From NCBI RefSeq assembly GCF_002311515.1, contig NZ_DCAO01000008.1, positions 1-14,410 of the forward strand: a stretch of 14,410 nucleotides of DNA, written 5' to 3'. The translations under genes and the position numbers were made by a program. Below, piece after piece: positions 1-6,645 of this stretch. A model generated the notes under the pieces. That model saw nothing but the letters and a program-made list of their open reading frames with translations, searched no databases and was not told where the DNA came from. This DNA comes from Thalassospira sp. UBA1131 (GTDB taxonomy: Bacteria > Pseudomonadota > Alphaproteobacteria > Rhodospirillales > Thalassospiraceae). How positions within the stretch are numbered: the first letter of the stretch is position 1; the number at the start of each line of letters is the position of its first letter.

Positions 1-1
1 A

Positions 2-1108
2 ATGATGAGTTCGGCCTATATCGGTGGTTATCGCATCGGCATGATCGTCGCTGGTGCCGGGGCCCTGACCATTGCCGGATTGTTTGAGGCTGAAGGTACC
101 TATCAACACCATGCCTGGACGGTGGCCTATGCCTGCATGGCGCTTGCGATGTGTGTGGGAGTGATCACCACCCTTCTTGTCAGCGAGCCCAAGGTCGTAA
201 AGCTCGACAGCAAATATTTCCACGAAACATCGGACTATGTCCGGTTTCTGGCGATGTTCGCGCTTACCGTGATCGCCTTCATCCTTGCCAATGTCTATGC
301 CGGGGAAATCACCAATCCGCTGAAAACCGCCCTGACTGACGGCGGCATGATCAGCGAGCTGTCAGGCTTTATTGCTGGCACCGTCAAACTGGCCATTTCG
401 GTCGGATTTGCCATCCTTGTTGCCTGGCTCACCACCCGGGTTGGCCTAACACCGACCGGCATGGTTCAGGAAACCTATATCTCGCCGGTCAAGGACTTCA
501 TTGACCGATATGGCAAGGCTGCCATCGTCATCCTGGCCCTGATCGGGGTGTATCGCATCGCCGATATCGTCATGGGCGTGATGGCCAACGTGTTTTACAC
601 CGACCTTGGTTATTCCAAGGAAGAAATCGCCGCCGTTTCCAAGACATTCGGCCTGTTCATGACCATTGGCGGCAGTTTCCTGGGCGGGGTTCTGTCGGTC
701 CGCTATGGCGTGGTGCGGATCCTGTTTCTTGGCGCGTTGTTATCAGCAATCACCAATGTCCTGTTTGCCTTCATGGCTCAGCTTGGCCCGGATACCACGA
801 TGTTTGTCGTTGTCATCATGGCCGATAACCTGTCGGGTGGTCTCGCAACGGCGGCCTTCATCGCCTATCTGTCGGGCCTGACCAATATCTCGTTCACGGC
901 GATGCAGTACGCGATCTTCAGTTCGATCATGACCCTGTTCCCGAAAATCCTTGCCGGCTTCTCGGGCACGGTGGTTGATGCGGTCGGATATAGCTGGTTC
1001 TTTATCGGCACGGCCGTGATCGGCATTCCGGTGCTTTATCTTGTTGTTCTGGCCGCGCGCCTGACAGACGTAAAGGATCCCGAAGAGCCCAAGACCGCCG
1101 AAGCCTGA
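2..1108 (+). CDS. ampG: AmpG-like muropeptide MFS permease (5' end outside window)
   Basis: Inner-membrane major facilitator protein resembling AmpG, which imports anhydro-muropeptides from cell-wall turnover for recycling. The 368 residues seen begin inside the protein: the frame is open to the left edge, and the first residues (a YRIGM motif near residue 10) match the middle of AmpG rather than its N-terminus. The C-terminal half aligns by eye with AmpG: a KDFIDRYGKA stretch (164-173), YRIADI (184-189), VSKTFGLFMTIGG (212-224), an ADNLSGGLATAAF segment (274-286) and FTAMQYAIFSS (298-308). Hydrophobic membrane segments fill the chain and it ends in a short charged tail. Two additional hydrophobic segments (about 83-99 and 125-144) sit between the two halves, which is unusual for a 12-helix MFS protein. 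It converges on ptsN and ends before a strong terminator. Substrate specificity is inferred; another MFS importer is possible. Confidence 0.75.
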   Translation: MMSSAYIGGYRIGMIVAGAGALTIAGLFEAEGTYQHHAWTVAYACMALAMCVGVITTLLVSEPKVVKLDSKYFHETSDYVRFLAMFALTVIAFILANVYAGEITNPLKTALTDGGMISELSGFIAGTVKLAISVGFAILVAWLTTRVGLTPTGMVQETYISPVKDFIDRYGKAAIVILALIGVYRIADIVMGVMANVFYTDLGYSKEEIAAVSKTFGLFMTIGGSFLGGVLSVRYGVVRILFLGALLSAITNVLFAFMAQLGPDTTMFVVVIMADNLSGGLATAAFIAYLSGLTNISFTAMQYAIFSSIMTLFPKILAGFSGTVVDAVGYSWFFIGTAVIGIPVLYLVVLAARLTDVKDPEEPKTAEA

Positions 1109-1158
1109 TCAGGTCAGAAGCACAACCTGCTCCACCGTCGGGTCCAATATTCCAAAAC

Positions 1159-1193
1159 AAAACCGGACGCCCAATCAGGCGTCCGGTTTTTTT
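1159..1193. terminator. Bidirectional intrinsic terminator between ampG-like gene and ptsN
   Basis: A perfect 13-bp hairpin (arms 1159-1171 and 1178-1190, 6-base loop) with stem AAAACCGGACGCC runs into a T tract (1187-1193) on the + strand. On the - strand the stem ends in TTTT followed by GTTTT, so it can also stop transcripts coming from ptsN. Its place between two convergent genes fits two-way use. Confidence 0.92.
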
Positions 1194-1199
1194 AAATCT

Positions 1200-1229
1200 T
1201 GTGTCTGTTACGGGGGTTACCCGCCACTC
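1200..1229. repeat. Copy 1 of an imperfect direct repeat flanking ptsN
   Basis: TGTGTCTGTTACG (1200-1212) and CGCCACTC (1222-1229) recur at 1735-1747 (one mismatch) and 1748-1755. In this copy nine extra bases separate the two blocks. It lies just downstream of the ptsN stop; the other copy spans the hpf stop and ptsN start. It may be a decayed duplication or chance. Confidence 0.35.
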
Positions 1230-1239
1230 ACTGACCTTT

Positions 1240-1746
1240 TCAGGCGGCCTGTTCGGCCTCGTCCTGGGTCAGCAATGCGTAAATCGCATCTGCAGATCCG
1301 GCACCGCGGAGCTTGTCACACATGCCCTGATTACGCAGCAGACGGGAAATCCGTGCCAGTGCTTTCAGGTGATCGGCACCGGCTTCTTCGGGCGCAATCA
1401 GCATGCAGAAAAGGTCGACCGGGTGTTCATCAACCGCGTCAAACTCGATCGGATTGCCTGCACGGGCAAAGACCATATACAGGCGGTCCAGATCATTGAG
1501 CTTGCCATGCGGAATCGCGACACCGCCACCGACACCGGTACTGCCAAGCTTTTCACGGTCAAGCAGGACAGAGAAAATCTCGCTTGCAGGGCGGCCGGTA
1601 ACTTCGGCGGCCTTTTCGGCAAGTTCCTCAAGCACAGCCTTCTTCGCACCGGCACGCAGTGCCGGAATAACTCCGGACGGAGTAAGAATAGATGATATGT
1701 CCATTTTTCGCGTTGCGTTGTTTGGCTCGGAATCTGTGTCTGTCAC
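1240..1746 (-). CDS. ptsN: PTS IIA-like nitrogen regulatory protein (EIIA-Ntr)
   Basis: Cytoplasmic phosphoacceptor of the nitrogen-related phosphotransferase system, which relays phosphate state to regulatory targets such as potassium transport and stress responses. The protein has one PTS EIIA type-2 domain with the family signature REKLGSTGVGGGVAIPHGKL; the phosphorylated histidine is His80 in this numbering. The start is uncertain. A GTG at 1746 overlaps the hpf stop by four bases (GTGA) and has a GAAGCGAG stretch about six bases upstream, which suggests translational coupling, so I used it. An in-frame ATG at 1704 would give 154 residues, closer to the usual family length, but I see no ribosome binding site in front of it. 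It is the last gene of the leftward lpt-rpoN-hpf-ptsN run. The rapZ and npr genes that follow ptsN in enteric bacteria are absent here. Confidence 0.94.
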   Translation of the reverse strand: MTDTDSEPNNATRKMDISSILTPSGVIPALRAGAKKAVLEELAEKAAEVTGRPASEIFSVLLDREKLGSTGVGGGVAIPHGKLNDLDRLYMVFARAGNPIEFDAVDEHPVDLFCMLIAPEEAGADHLKALARISRLLRNQGMCDKLRGAGSADAIYALLTQDEAEQAA

Positions 1747-1755
1747 GCGCCACTC
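1735..1755. repeat. Copy 2 of an imperfect direct repeat flanking ptsN
   Basis: This copy, TGTGTCTGTCACG followed directly by CGCCACTC, spans the hpf stop and the GTG start of ptsN. It matches the copy at 1200-1229 apart from one base and a nine-base gap. Meaning unknown. Confidence 0.35.
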
Positions 1756-2339
1756 GCTTCATTATCGTTTGGGTCCAACCAGCCGATATTTCCGTCCGAG
1801 CGACGGTAGACAACGTTCAGTCCGCCATGTTTGCCATTCCGGAACATAAGCGCCGGAATGTCCCCCAAGTCGAGCCGCATGACAGCTTCCCCGACGGAAA
1901 GCGTATCAATGCGATCGGGTGTCTCGGCAACAATCACTGGCTCGAAGCCATTTGTGTGATTATCGTCCGTTTGATCTTCATCTTCCTGTGCGATCACATA
2001 GTGGATCGCCTCCAGGCGAGCCTCCTCATAGTGGTCACGGGTTGCGTGATGGTCACGCAGGCGCCGTTTATAACGCCGCAACTGTTTGGCCACTCTGTCA
2101 CAGGCGGCATCAAACGCGGGATAAACCTCGTTCGCTGATGCCTTGGCCTGAACCATCATGCCCTTGCCGACATGGACCGAAATCTGCGCGTGATAGAGAT
2201 GTGCCTGTTTGGTGACGGTCACCGTGGCTTCAATCGCGTGATCGAAATACTTCTCTACTGCAGGGTCCAAGGTCTCGACGACGTGCTGGCGAAAAGCATC
2301 GCCAACGTCAAGTTGCTTACCGATAACCGTAATTTGCAT
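1743..2339 (-). CDS. hpf: Ribosome hibernation promoting factor, long form
   Basis: Binds the small ribosomal subunit in starved or stationary cells and drives pairing of 70S ribosomes into inactive 100S dimers. The 198 residues show the two domains of long HPF: an N-terminal HPF/YfiA ribosome-binding domain (about 1-100, starting MQITVIGKQLDVG, with the basic stretch KQLRRYKRRLRDH at 85-97), an acidic linker (about 115-132) and a C-terminal dimerisation domain (about 140-190, with VGEAVMRLDL, ALMFRN and GGLNVVYRRSDGNIGWLDP). The ATG at 2339 was chosen because the family begins at MQITV and GGGGATAGGCGATCC precedes it; the frame is open for 28 more residues upstream, but those cover the promoter. 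It overlaps ptsN by four bases and has its own promoter at 2400-2428, so hpf-ptsN can be expressed apart from rpoN. Confidence 0.95.
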   Translation of the reverse strand: MQITVIGKQLDVGDAFRQHVVETLDPAVEKYFDHAIEATVTVTKQAHLYHAQISVHVGKGMMVQAKASANEVYPAFDAACDRVAKQLRRYKRRLRDHHATRDHYEEARLEAIHYVIAQEDEDQTDDNHTNGFEPVIVAETPDRIDTLSVGEAVMRLDLGDIPALMFRNGKHGGLNVVYRRSDGNIGWLDPNDNEASGA

Positions 2340-2399
2340 GGATCGCCTATCCCCGGTTGAGTGACATACCAGTTTGGTGCCCCTCTCGTAGGTGGGCGC

Positions 2400-2428
2400 A
2401 CCATATTCCCTCGTCATTACCAAGTCAA
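2400..2428 (-). promoter_or_regulatory. Predicted sigma-70-type promoter for hpf-ptsN
   Basis: On the - strand, TTGACT (2423-2428) and TATGGT (2400-2405) are separated by 17 bases. Initiation would fall near 2393, leaving a leader of about 54 bases before the hpf ATG. No sigma-54-type -24/-12 element was recognised here. Prediction by eye only. Confidence 0.6.
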
Positions 2429-2455
2429 GATATGGGTATGTTCCCTTGAATTACA

Positions 2456-2469
2456 GCACCTTAAGGTGC
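2456..2469. repeat. Perfect 14-bp palindrome between rpoN and hpf
   Basis: GCACCTTAAGGTGC reads the same on both strands. It lies 20 bases past the rpoN stop and about 28 bp upstream of the hpf -35 box, a position that would suit a dimeric regulator. Read on the + strand it is followed by six T's (2471-2476), like a small terminator for antisense transcripts. On the - strand no T tract follows, so it is not an obvious rpoN terminator. Confidence 0.5.
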
Positions 2470-2489
2470 ATTTTTTCGATAAATTCGTG

Positions 2490-4070
2490 CTAGGAAGCAC
2501 GTGATTTTTTCTCGCGCCGACGCTGCACTGACGATGGGATGCGCATCGCTTCGCGGTATTTTGCCACTGTTCGACGCGCGATGTCGATCCCTTCCTTGCC
2601 CAGAAGCTCAACCAGTTTGTCATCCGACAAAATCTTCTTGGGTTCTTCGTTGTCGATCAAGGACTTGATCCGGTGACGCACCGCTTCGGACGAATAGGCA
2701 TCGCCACCATCTGAAGATGAAATTGCTGTGGTGAAGAAATATTTCAGCTCGAACATGCCGCGCGGCGTCGACATGAACTTGCCGTTGGTCACACGTGAAA
2801 CCGTACTTTCATGCATGCCGATTGCTTCGGCGATGTCGCGCAGGATCAATGGCCGCAGATGCGCAACCCCGTGGGTAAAGAACCCGTCCTGCTGGCGCAC
2901 GATTTCGCTGGCAACCTTCATGATCGTGGTTGCACGCTGATGCAGCGCCTTGACCAGCCAGTTTGCACTTTGCAGCTTCTCGCTCATGAAGCCACGCTCT
3001 TCGCGATCGCGCAGGCCAGACCCGATTTGGGCCACATAGTCTTCATTGACCAGCACCCGCGGCAGGGCTTCGGAATTCAGTTCCAGATGCCAGTTGCCAT
3101 TGCCCGCCGCACGCATCAGAACGTCCGGGATCACCGGGGTTGCGATTTCGCCATCAGCGGTCTTGCCCGGGCGCGGATCAAGGGTTTTGATCTCGGCGAT
3201 CATGTCATGGAGATCATCCGAATCGACGCCGCATACCCGACGCAGGCGATCAAAGTCCCGCTTGGCCAGCAAATCAAGATTGGCCAGAAGGGCTGCCATC
3301 GCCGGATCAAACCGGTTGAGTTCGCGGAGTTGCAATTCCAGACATTCCGCCAGATCGCGGGCAAAAATACCAACCGGGTCAAAGCCCTGCATGACCTTCA
3401 GAACGCGTTCGACATCCGCGATATCGCATTCAAGGGATTCGGAAACTTCATCAAGATCGCCGCTGATATAGCCGTTTTCATCAAGCATATCGATCAGGTA
3501 ACTGCCGATCATACGCGACATGGCATCGGCAAAGGCGATATTAAGCTGATCATCAAGGGTCTGGCGCAATGTCGCTTCATCGGCCAGCGTCTGTTCCAGC
3601 CCCGGAAGGTCATCCCCACCTGCGGCCGAACCGCCGGCACCGCCACCGGCCCCCCCGCTATAGGGCGCGGAATAATCGTGACTGCCTGAAACCGGTTCAC
3701 CGTTGCGGGTGATTTCACCTTCGCCGCCATAAAGCGCGTCACTTGAAACATCCAGCGGGCCGTCATCACTGCCCATGGTTTCGCTGGACGTCAGGCGATC
3801 GGTGCCGAACCGGTCATCGCGGTCCGTGAAATTGTCGTTTGATCGGCTATCAAGGCCTTCATCGCCATTGCCAACCGCACCATCACCGGCCTCGGCATAG
3901 GTCTGGCCGGGATCGGCCCGCTCCAACAGCGGGTTTTCCATCAGTTCACTGTCGATGAAATTAGAAAGCTCAATATTATTGAATTGCAGCAGTTTGATTG
4001 CCTGCTGCAGCTGGGGAGTCATGACAAGTGACTGGGACTGGCGTAGATCCAGACGCGCCTTCAGGGCCAT
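2490..4070 (-). CDS. rpoN: RNA polymerase sigma-54 factor
   Basis: Sigma-54 directs RNA polymerase to -24/-12 promoters that need an ATP-driven activator, covering nitrogen use, motility and other functions. The 526 residues contain glutamine- and leucine-rich region I (1-50, LRQSQSLVMTPQLQQAIKLLQ), which contacts activators, and a long variable region II (about 51-157). The core-binding and DNA-binding domains follow, with a helix-turn-helix (about 411-431, RDIAEAIGMHESTVSRVTNGK) and the RpoN box ARRTVAKYRE (498-507), followed by IPSSVQRR. Enteric RpoN is about 477 residues; the extra length is mostly in region II, which is rich in Asp, Ser and Gly and ends in a glycine run (139-152). The gene follows lptB by 64 bases and precedes hpf, the usual proteobacterial order. 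The ATG at 4070 matches the family N-terminus (MALKARLDLRQSQ). Confidence 0.98.
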   Translation of the reverse strand: MALKARLDLRQSQSLVMTPQLQQAIKLLQFNNIELSNFIDSELMENPLLERADPGQTYAEAGDGAVGNGDEGLDSRSNDNFTDRDDRFGTDRLTSSETMGSDDGPLDVSSDALYGGEGEITRNGEPVSGSHDYSAPYSGGAGGGAGGSAAGGDDLPGLEQTLADEATLRQTLDDQLNIAFADAMSRMIGSYLIDMLDENGYISGDLDEVSESLECDIADVERVLKVMQGFDPVGIFARDLAECLELQLRELNRFDPAMAALLANLDLLAKRDFDRLRRVCGVDSDDLHDMIAEIKTLDPRPGKTADGEIATPVIPDVLMRAAGNGNWHLELNSEALPRVLVNEDYVAQIGSGLRDREERGFMSEKLQSANWLVKALHQRATTIMKVASEIVRQQDGFFTHGVAHLRPLILRDIAEAIGMHESTVSRVTNGKFMSTPRGMFELKYFFTTAISSSDGGDAYSSEAVRHRIKSLIDNEEPKKILSDDKLVELLGKEGIDIARRTVAKYREAMRIPSSVQRRREKKSRAS

Positions 4071-4134
4071 TTATGCACTACCCCGTGTCAATCCGAACTC
4101 CCCCTAGACTTGGTTGACGGTCTGGTGGGTGTTA

Positions 4135-4968
4135 TCAAAGGCTGAAACGATCGCCCAGATAAACCCTTCGTACATCGTCGTTTCTGACGATTTCCTCAGG
4201 ACCACCTTCCATCAGAACCCGACCATCATGCAAGATATATGCCCGGTCGATAATGTCTAGAGTCTCGCGCACATTGTGGTCAGTAATCAAGACCCCAATG
4301 CCACGATCTTTCAGATGACGTACAAGATCGCGAATATCCCCCACTGCAATCGGGTCAATCCCGGCAAGTGGTTCATCAAGCAGAACAAAGTTCGGATGGG
4401 CCGCCAAGGCACGCGCGATCTCGCAACGACGGCGTTCCCCGCCCGAAAGGGCCAGGGCCGGTGTGCGGCGCAAATGTTCGATGGCAAATTCTGCCAAAAG
4501 GTCTTCAAGCGACTGTTCGCGCTTGATGCGGTCATCCTCGACCACTTCAAGCACGGCCATGATGTTCTGTTCAACCGTCATGCCGCGGAAGATCGAGGCT
4601 TCCTGCGGCAAATAGCCGATTCCCATGCGCGCACGCTGATACATCGGCATCATGGTGATATCGCGCCCATCAAGGGAAATCGTGCCGCGGTCTGCGGCAA
4701 TCAGGCCGGTAATGATATAAAAACTGGTGGTCTTGCCGGCCCCGTTCGGCCCCAGAAGGCCAACCGCCTCGCCGCGCTGCACCGAAACCGAGACATCTTT
4801 CAGCACCGGACGCTTCTTAAAGCTTTTGCCCAGATTATGCGCCACAAGACCCTTGTTGGTGGTGATCAGGCGCGGGCCGCTTGCCCCGCCGTCAGTTGGC
4901 TGTGCGCTGCCAGATACAGCTGTCGCCTTTGCGTTGTCGGATTTTACGCTTTTGCGCGACCAGAACAA
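4135..4968 (-). CDS. lptB: LPS export ABC transporter ATPase LptB
   Basis: Cytoplasmic ATPase of the LptB2FGC complex; its ATP hydrolysis extracts lipopolysaccharide from the inner membrane and pushes it along the periplasmic bridge. All ABC motifs are visible: Walker A GPNGAGKT (73-80), Q-loop Gln122, signature LSGGE (174-178), Walker B FVLLDE (194-199), D-loop AGID (202-205) and switch His231. The C-terminus DDVRRVYLGDRFSL is typical of LptB. The core domain starts near residue 41, so about 38 low-complexity residues precede it compared with enteric LptB. The start is a TTG at 4968, with GAAAGG directly after the lptA stop serving as ribosome binding site; no ATG is available in the N-terminal part. 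lptA ends 14 bases upstream, so the two are very probably co-transcribed. The extension rests on the TTG call and is the least certain part. Confidence 0.96.
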   Translation of the reverse strand: MFWSRKSVKSDNAKATAVSGSAQPTDGGASGPRLITTNKGLVAHNLGKSFKKRPVLKDVSVSVQRGEAVGLLGPNGAGKTTSFYIITGLIAADRGTISLDGRDITMMPMYQRARMGIGYLPQEASIFRGMTVEQNIMAVLEVVEDDRIKREQSLEDLLAEFAIEHLRRTPALALSGGERRRCEIARALAAHPNFVLLDEPLAGIDPIAVGDIRDLVRHLKDRGIGVLITDHNVRETLDIIDRAYILHDGRVLMEGGPEEIVRNDDVRRVYLGDRFSL

Positions 4969-4982
4969 ATGACCGACCTTTC

Positions 4983-5876
4983 TCAGTTACCGGTCCCGGC
5001 ATCGGCCGGGCTGTTGTTTTCGTCTTTTTGCGGAACCAGAAGGCCCCGAACGCGGGTTTTGCCATCGCCATTACCGTCAGCCGTCAGACGACTGATCCCG
5101 GTATTCAGATCGACCACGGCACGATCCCCGTTCAACTGGTTCTCCCCGCGGGTGATCTTAACCGATCCGACAAGGGTGGCGATACCTGTTTTCGCATCAT
5201 AAACACCCTGATCGCCAACAACAAACTCTGTTGCTGTGCGAATATTCACATTGCCCTGCCCGTCGATGCGGCGCAATTCGTTTGCGCCATCCGAACCGGC
5301 CTCAAAGCGCGCGGTCAAAACATCCCCGCGGAGCGTGCGGTCCTCGGATACCGCGACCGCATCCCCGCGTGCCACCGCGACGCGCTCTGTTTCCCAGTAT
5401 TCAAGGCTGTCGCGCGCGGTCAGGGTTTCATTGGGCGTGGTGTATTTCAGGTTATCACCGGTCAGAACAACCACGGCCTCGTCAATGTCATAGACTGCAC
5501 GATCGCCAACAGCGACATCGGTATCGGATGAGAGTTTGACATTGCCGGTCGCAATGATGCGGTAAATCTCGCTATTGCCGTCGCGATCACGATAGAGCGC
5601 CTGCAACTCGTCGGCATCGACGCGCGAGGAACCGCGCTTCGCCACCGCATTGCCACGGGCAATCAGGATCTGTTCATTGCGGCGCCATTCGATGCCGTTA
5701 TCAGACTCGACTTCAAGCCCGCCACTGCCGTTCTGGGCCAAACCCAACGGATTGGCCGCTGCATGCTTTGCCATGGTCGACAGACCAAGCGCGGCCGCAC
5801 CCAGCATAAAGCCCCCCAGCATAAGTGGTGTCAGAACCGTTCCAGTCTTGCGGGCGAGATGCGGCATCGCAATCAT
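4983..5876 (-). CDS. lptA: LptA/OstA-family periplasmic LPS transport protein
   Basis: Periplasmic protein whose stacked beta-jellyroll units form the bridge that carries lipopolysaccharide from LptC to the outer-membrane LptD. A hydrophobic segment (about 14-34) followed by HAAAN (38-42) looks like a signal peptide, with cleavage probably near residue 41. The mature part shows repeated OstA-type strands of the form A-x-G-N-V/A (ARGNAVAKRG at 73-82, ATGNVKLSSD at 109-118, GQGNVNIRT at 206-214, VGSVKITRGENQLNGDRAVVDL at 236-257 with key residues G237, G244 and D251). With 297 residues it is clearly longer than enteric LptA (about 185) and could hold two jellyroll stretches. The ATG at 5876 is preceded by GAGAGGGA, which overlaps the lptC stop. 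It sits between lptC and lptB, and that order supports the name. Confidence 0.88.
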   Translation of the reverse strand: MIAMPHLARKTGTVLTPLMLGGFMLGAAALGLSTMAKHAAANPLGLAQNGSGGLEVESDNGIEWRRNEQILIARGNAVAKRGSSRVDADELQALYRDRDGNSEIYRIIATGNVKLSSDTDVAVGDRAVYDIDEAVVVLTGDNLKYTTPNETLTARDSLEYWETERVAVARGDAVAVSEDRTLRGDVLTARFEAGSDGANELRRIDGQGNVNIRTATEFVVGDQGVYDAKTGIATLVGSVKITRGENQLNGDRAVVDLNTGISRLTADGNGDGKTRVRGLLVPQKDENNSPADAGTGN

Positions 5877-5886
5877 GACTTCCCTC

Positions 5887-6642
5887 TCATTGCTCCGTCG
5901 AATTCAATGCACTGTCGAAAATCACCAGCCGGGATTTCCCCAAAAAGCGGATCACCGCCCCCTTGTCTTCAAGCTCAAACCCGGAATCCGATGCAATGGT
6001 GCCAAACGGCCCCTGCCCGTCAACCGGCACATCACCGCTGGCACTGCCGGAATTCATGGCGATTTCAGCTTCCTCGGTGTGAATTTCAAAACCGTTATCG
6101 TGGTACATATTGACCGTACCCACCAGATCAAGCATCCCGTCGGTTTCGGTATAGAAGCCTTCATTGGCGGTCATCGCGATCCACGATCCGTCATTCAGCG
6201 TGATATCGGCCTGCGGACCGGACAGATAGACATGATCGGGCCGTGTTTCGGTTGCGTCGGTTTCCACCGCTTCGCTCGCGGTCACCGTAAAGGGCTGGCG
6301 ATTGCCATCCACGCCAAAGAAGCGCGGATTGCTCATCGCGACATTTTCCATCAGATCCTCGGGCGAGGTCGAAAAGCCAAGCCGAAAACCGCTATCCTGA
6401 ACCTGTTCGATCTGCGGCCACAAAACCACCAGCGCCATGATCGTCATTGCGATCAGCGGCAGCACGAATTTCAGCATATTGACGATGACGCGGCGAAACG
6501 GATTGATCCGCACATTGCGCCGGGCCGAGGGCATGCGATCACGCGAAAAGCCACGCTCATGGCGCGCCTGACGTTCGTCACGCGCTGCCTTCTGCTGGCT
6601 TTTTTCGCGGTCTTCGACCTGTGGCGTGCCCTCTGTGCTCAT
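5887..6642 (-). CDS. lptC: LPS export system protein LptC
   Basis: Bitopic inner-membrane protein that receives lipopolysaccharide from the LptBFG transporter and passes it to LptA. The 251 residues consist of a charged cytoplasmic N-terminus (1-50, many Arg/Glu/Lys), one membrane helix (about 55-76) and a periplasmic domain with the repeated beta-strand pattern of the LptC/OstA fold (for example GSWIAMTANEGFY and GFEIHTEEAEIAM). Enteric LptC is about 190 residues; the longer cytoplasmic tail accounts for much of the difference. The ATG at 6642 lies three bases past the kdsD stop and has GGGGTGG upstream; lptA follows after 10 bases. Sequence similarity in this family is low, so the name rests on fold pattern, single helix and gene order together. 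Confidence 0.87.
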   Translation of the reverse strand: MSTEGTPQVEDREKSQQKAARDERQARHERGFSRDRMPSARRNVRINPFRRVIVNMLKFVLPLIAMTIMALVVLWPQIEQVQDSGFRLGFSTSPEDLMENVAMSNPRFFGVDGNRQPFTVTASEAVETDATETRPDHVYLSGPQADITLNDGSWIAMTANEGFYTETDGMLDLVGTVNMYHDNGFEIHTEEAEIAMNSGSASGDVPVDGQGPFGTIASDSGFELEDKGAVIRFLGKSRLVIFDSALNSTEQ

Positions 6643-6645
6643 GCG

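Noticed and set aside
2340..2423. Longer hpf start at 2423
   Set aside because: The added 28 residues run through the predicted -10 box and lack similarity; the family starts at MQITV.
2811..3689. Long + strand open frame opposite rpoN
   Set aside because: Antisense shadow of a clear sigma-54 gene; no motif or ribosome binding site.
4276..5202. Long + strand open frame across lptB and the end of lptA
   Set aside because: Antisense to certain genes, low-complexity translation without family features.
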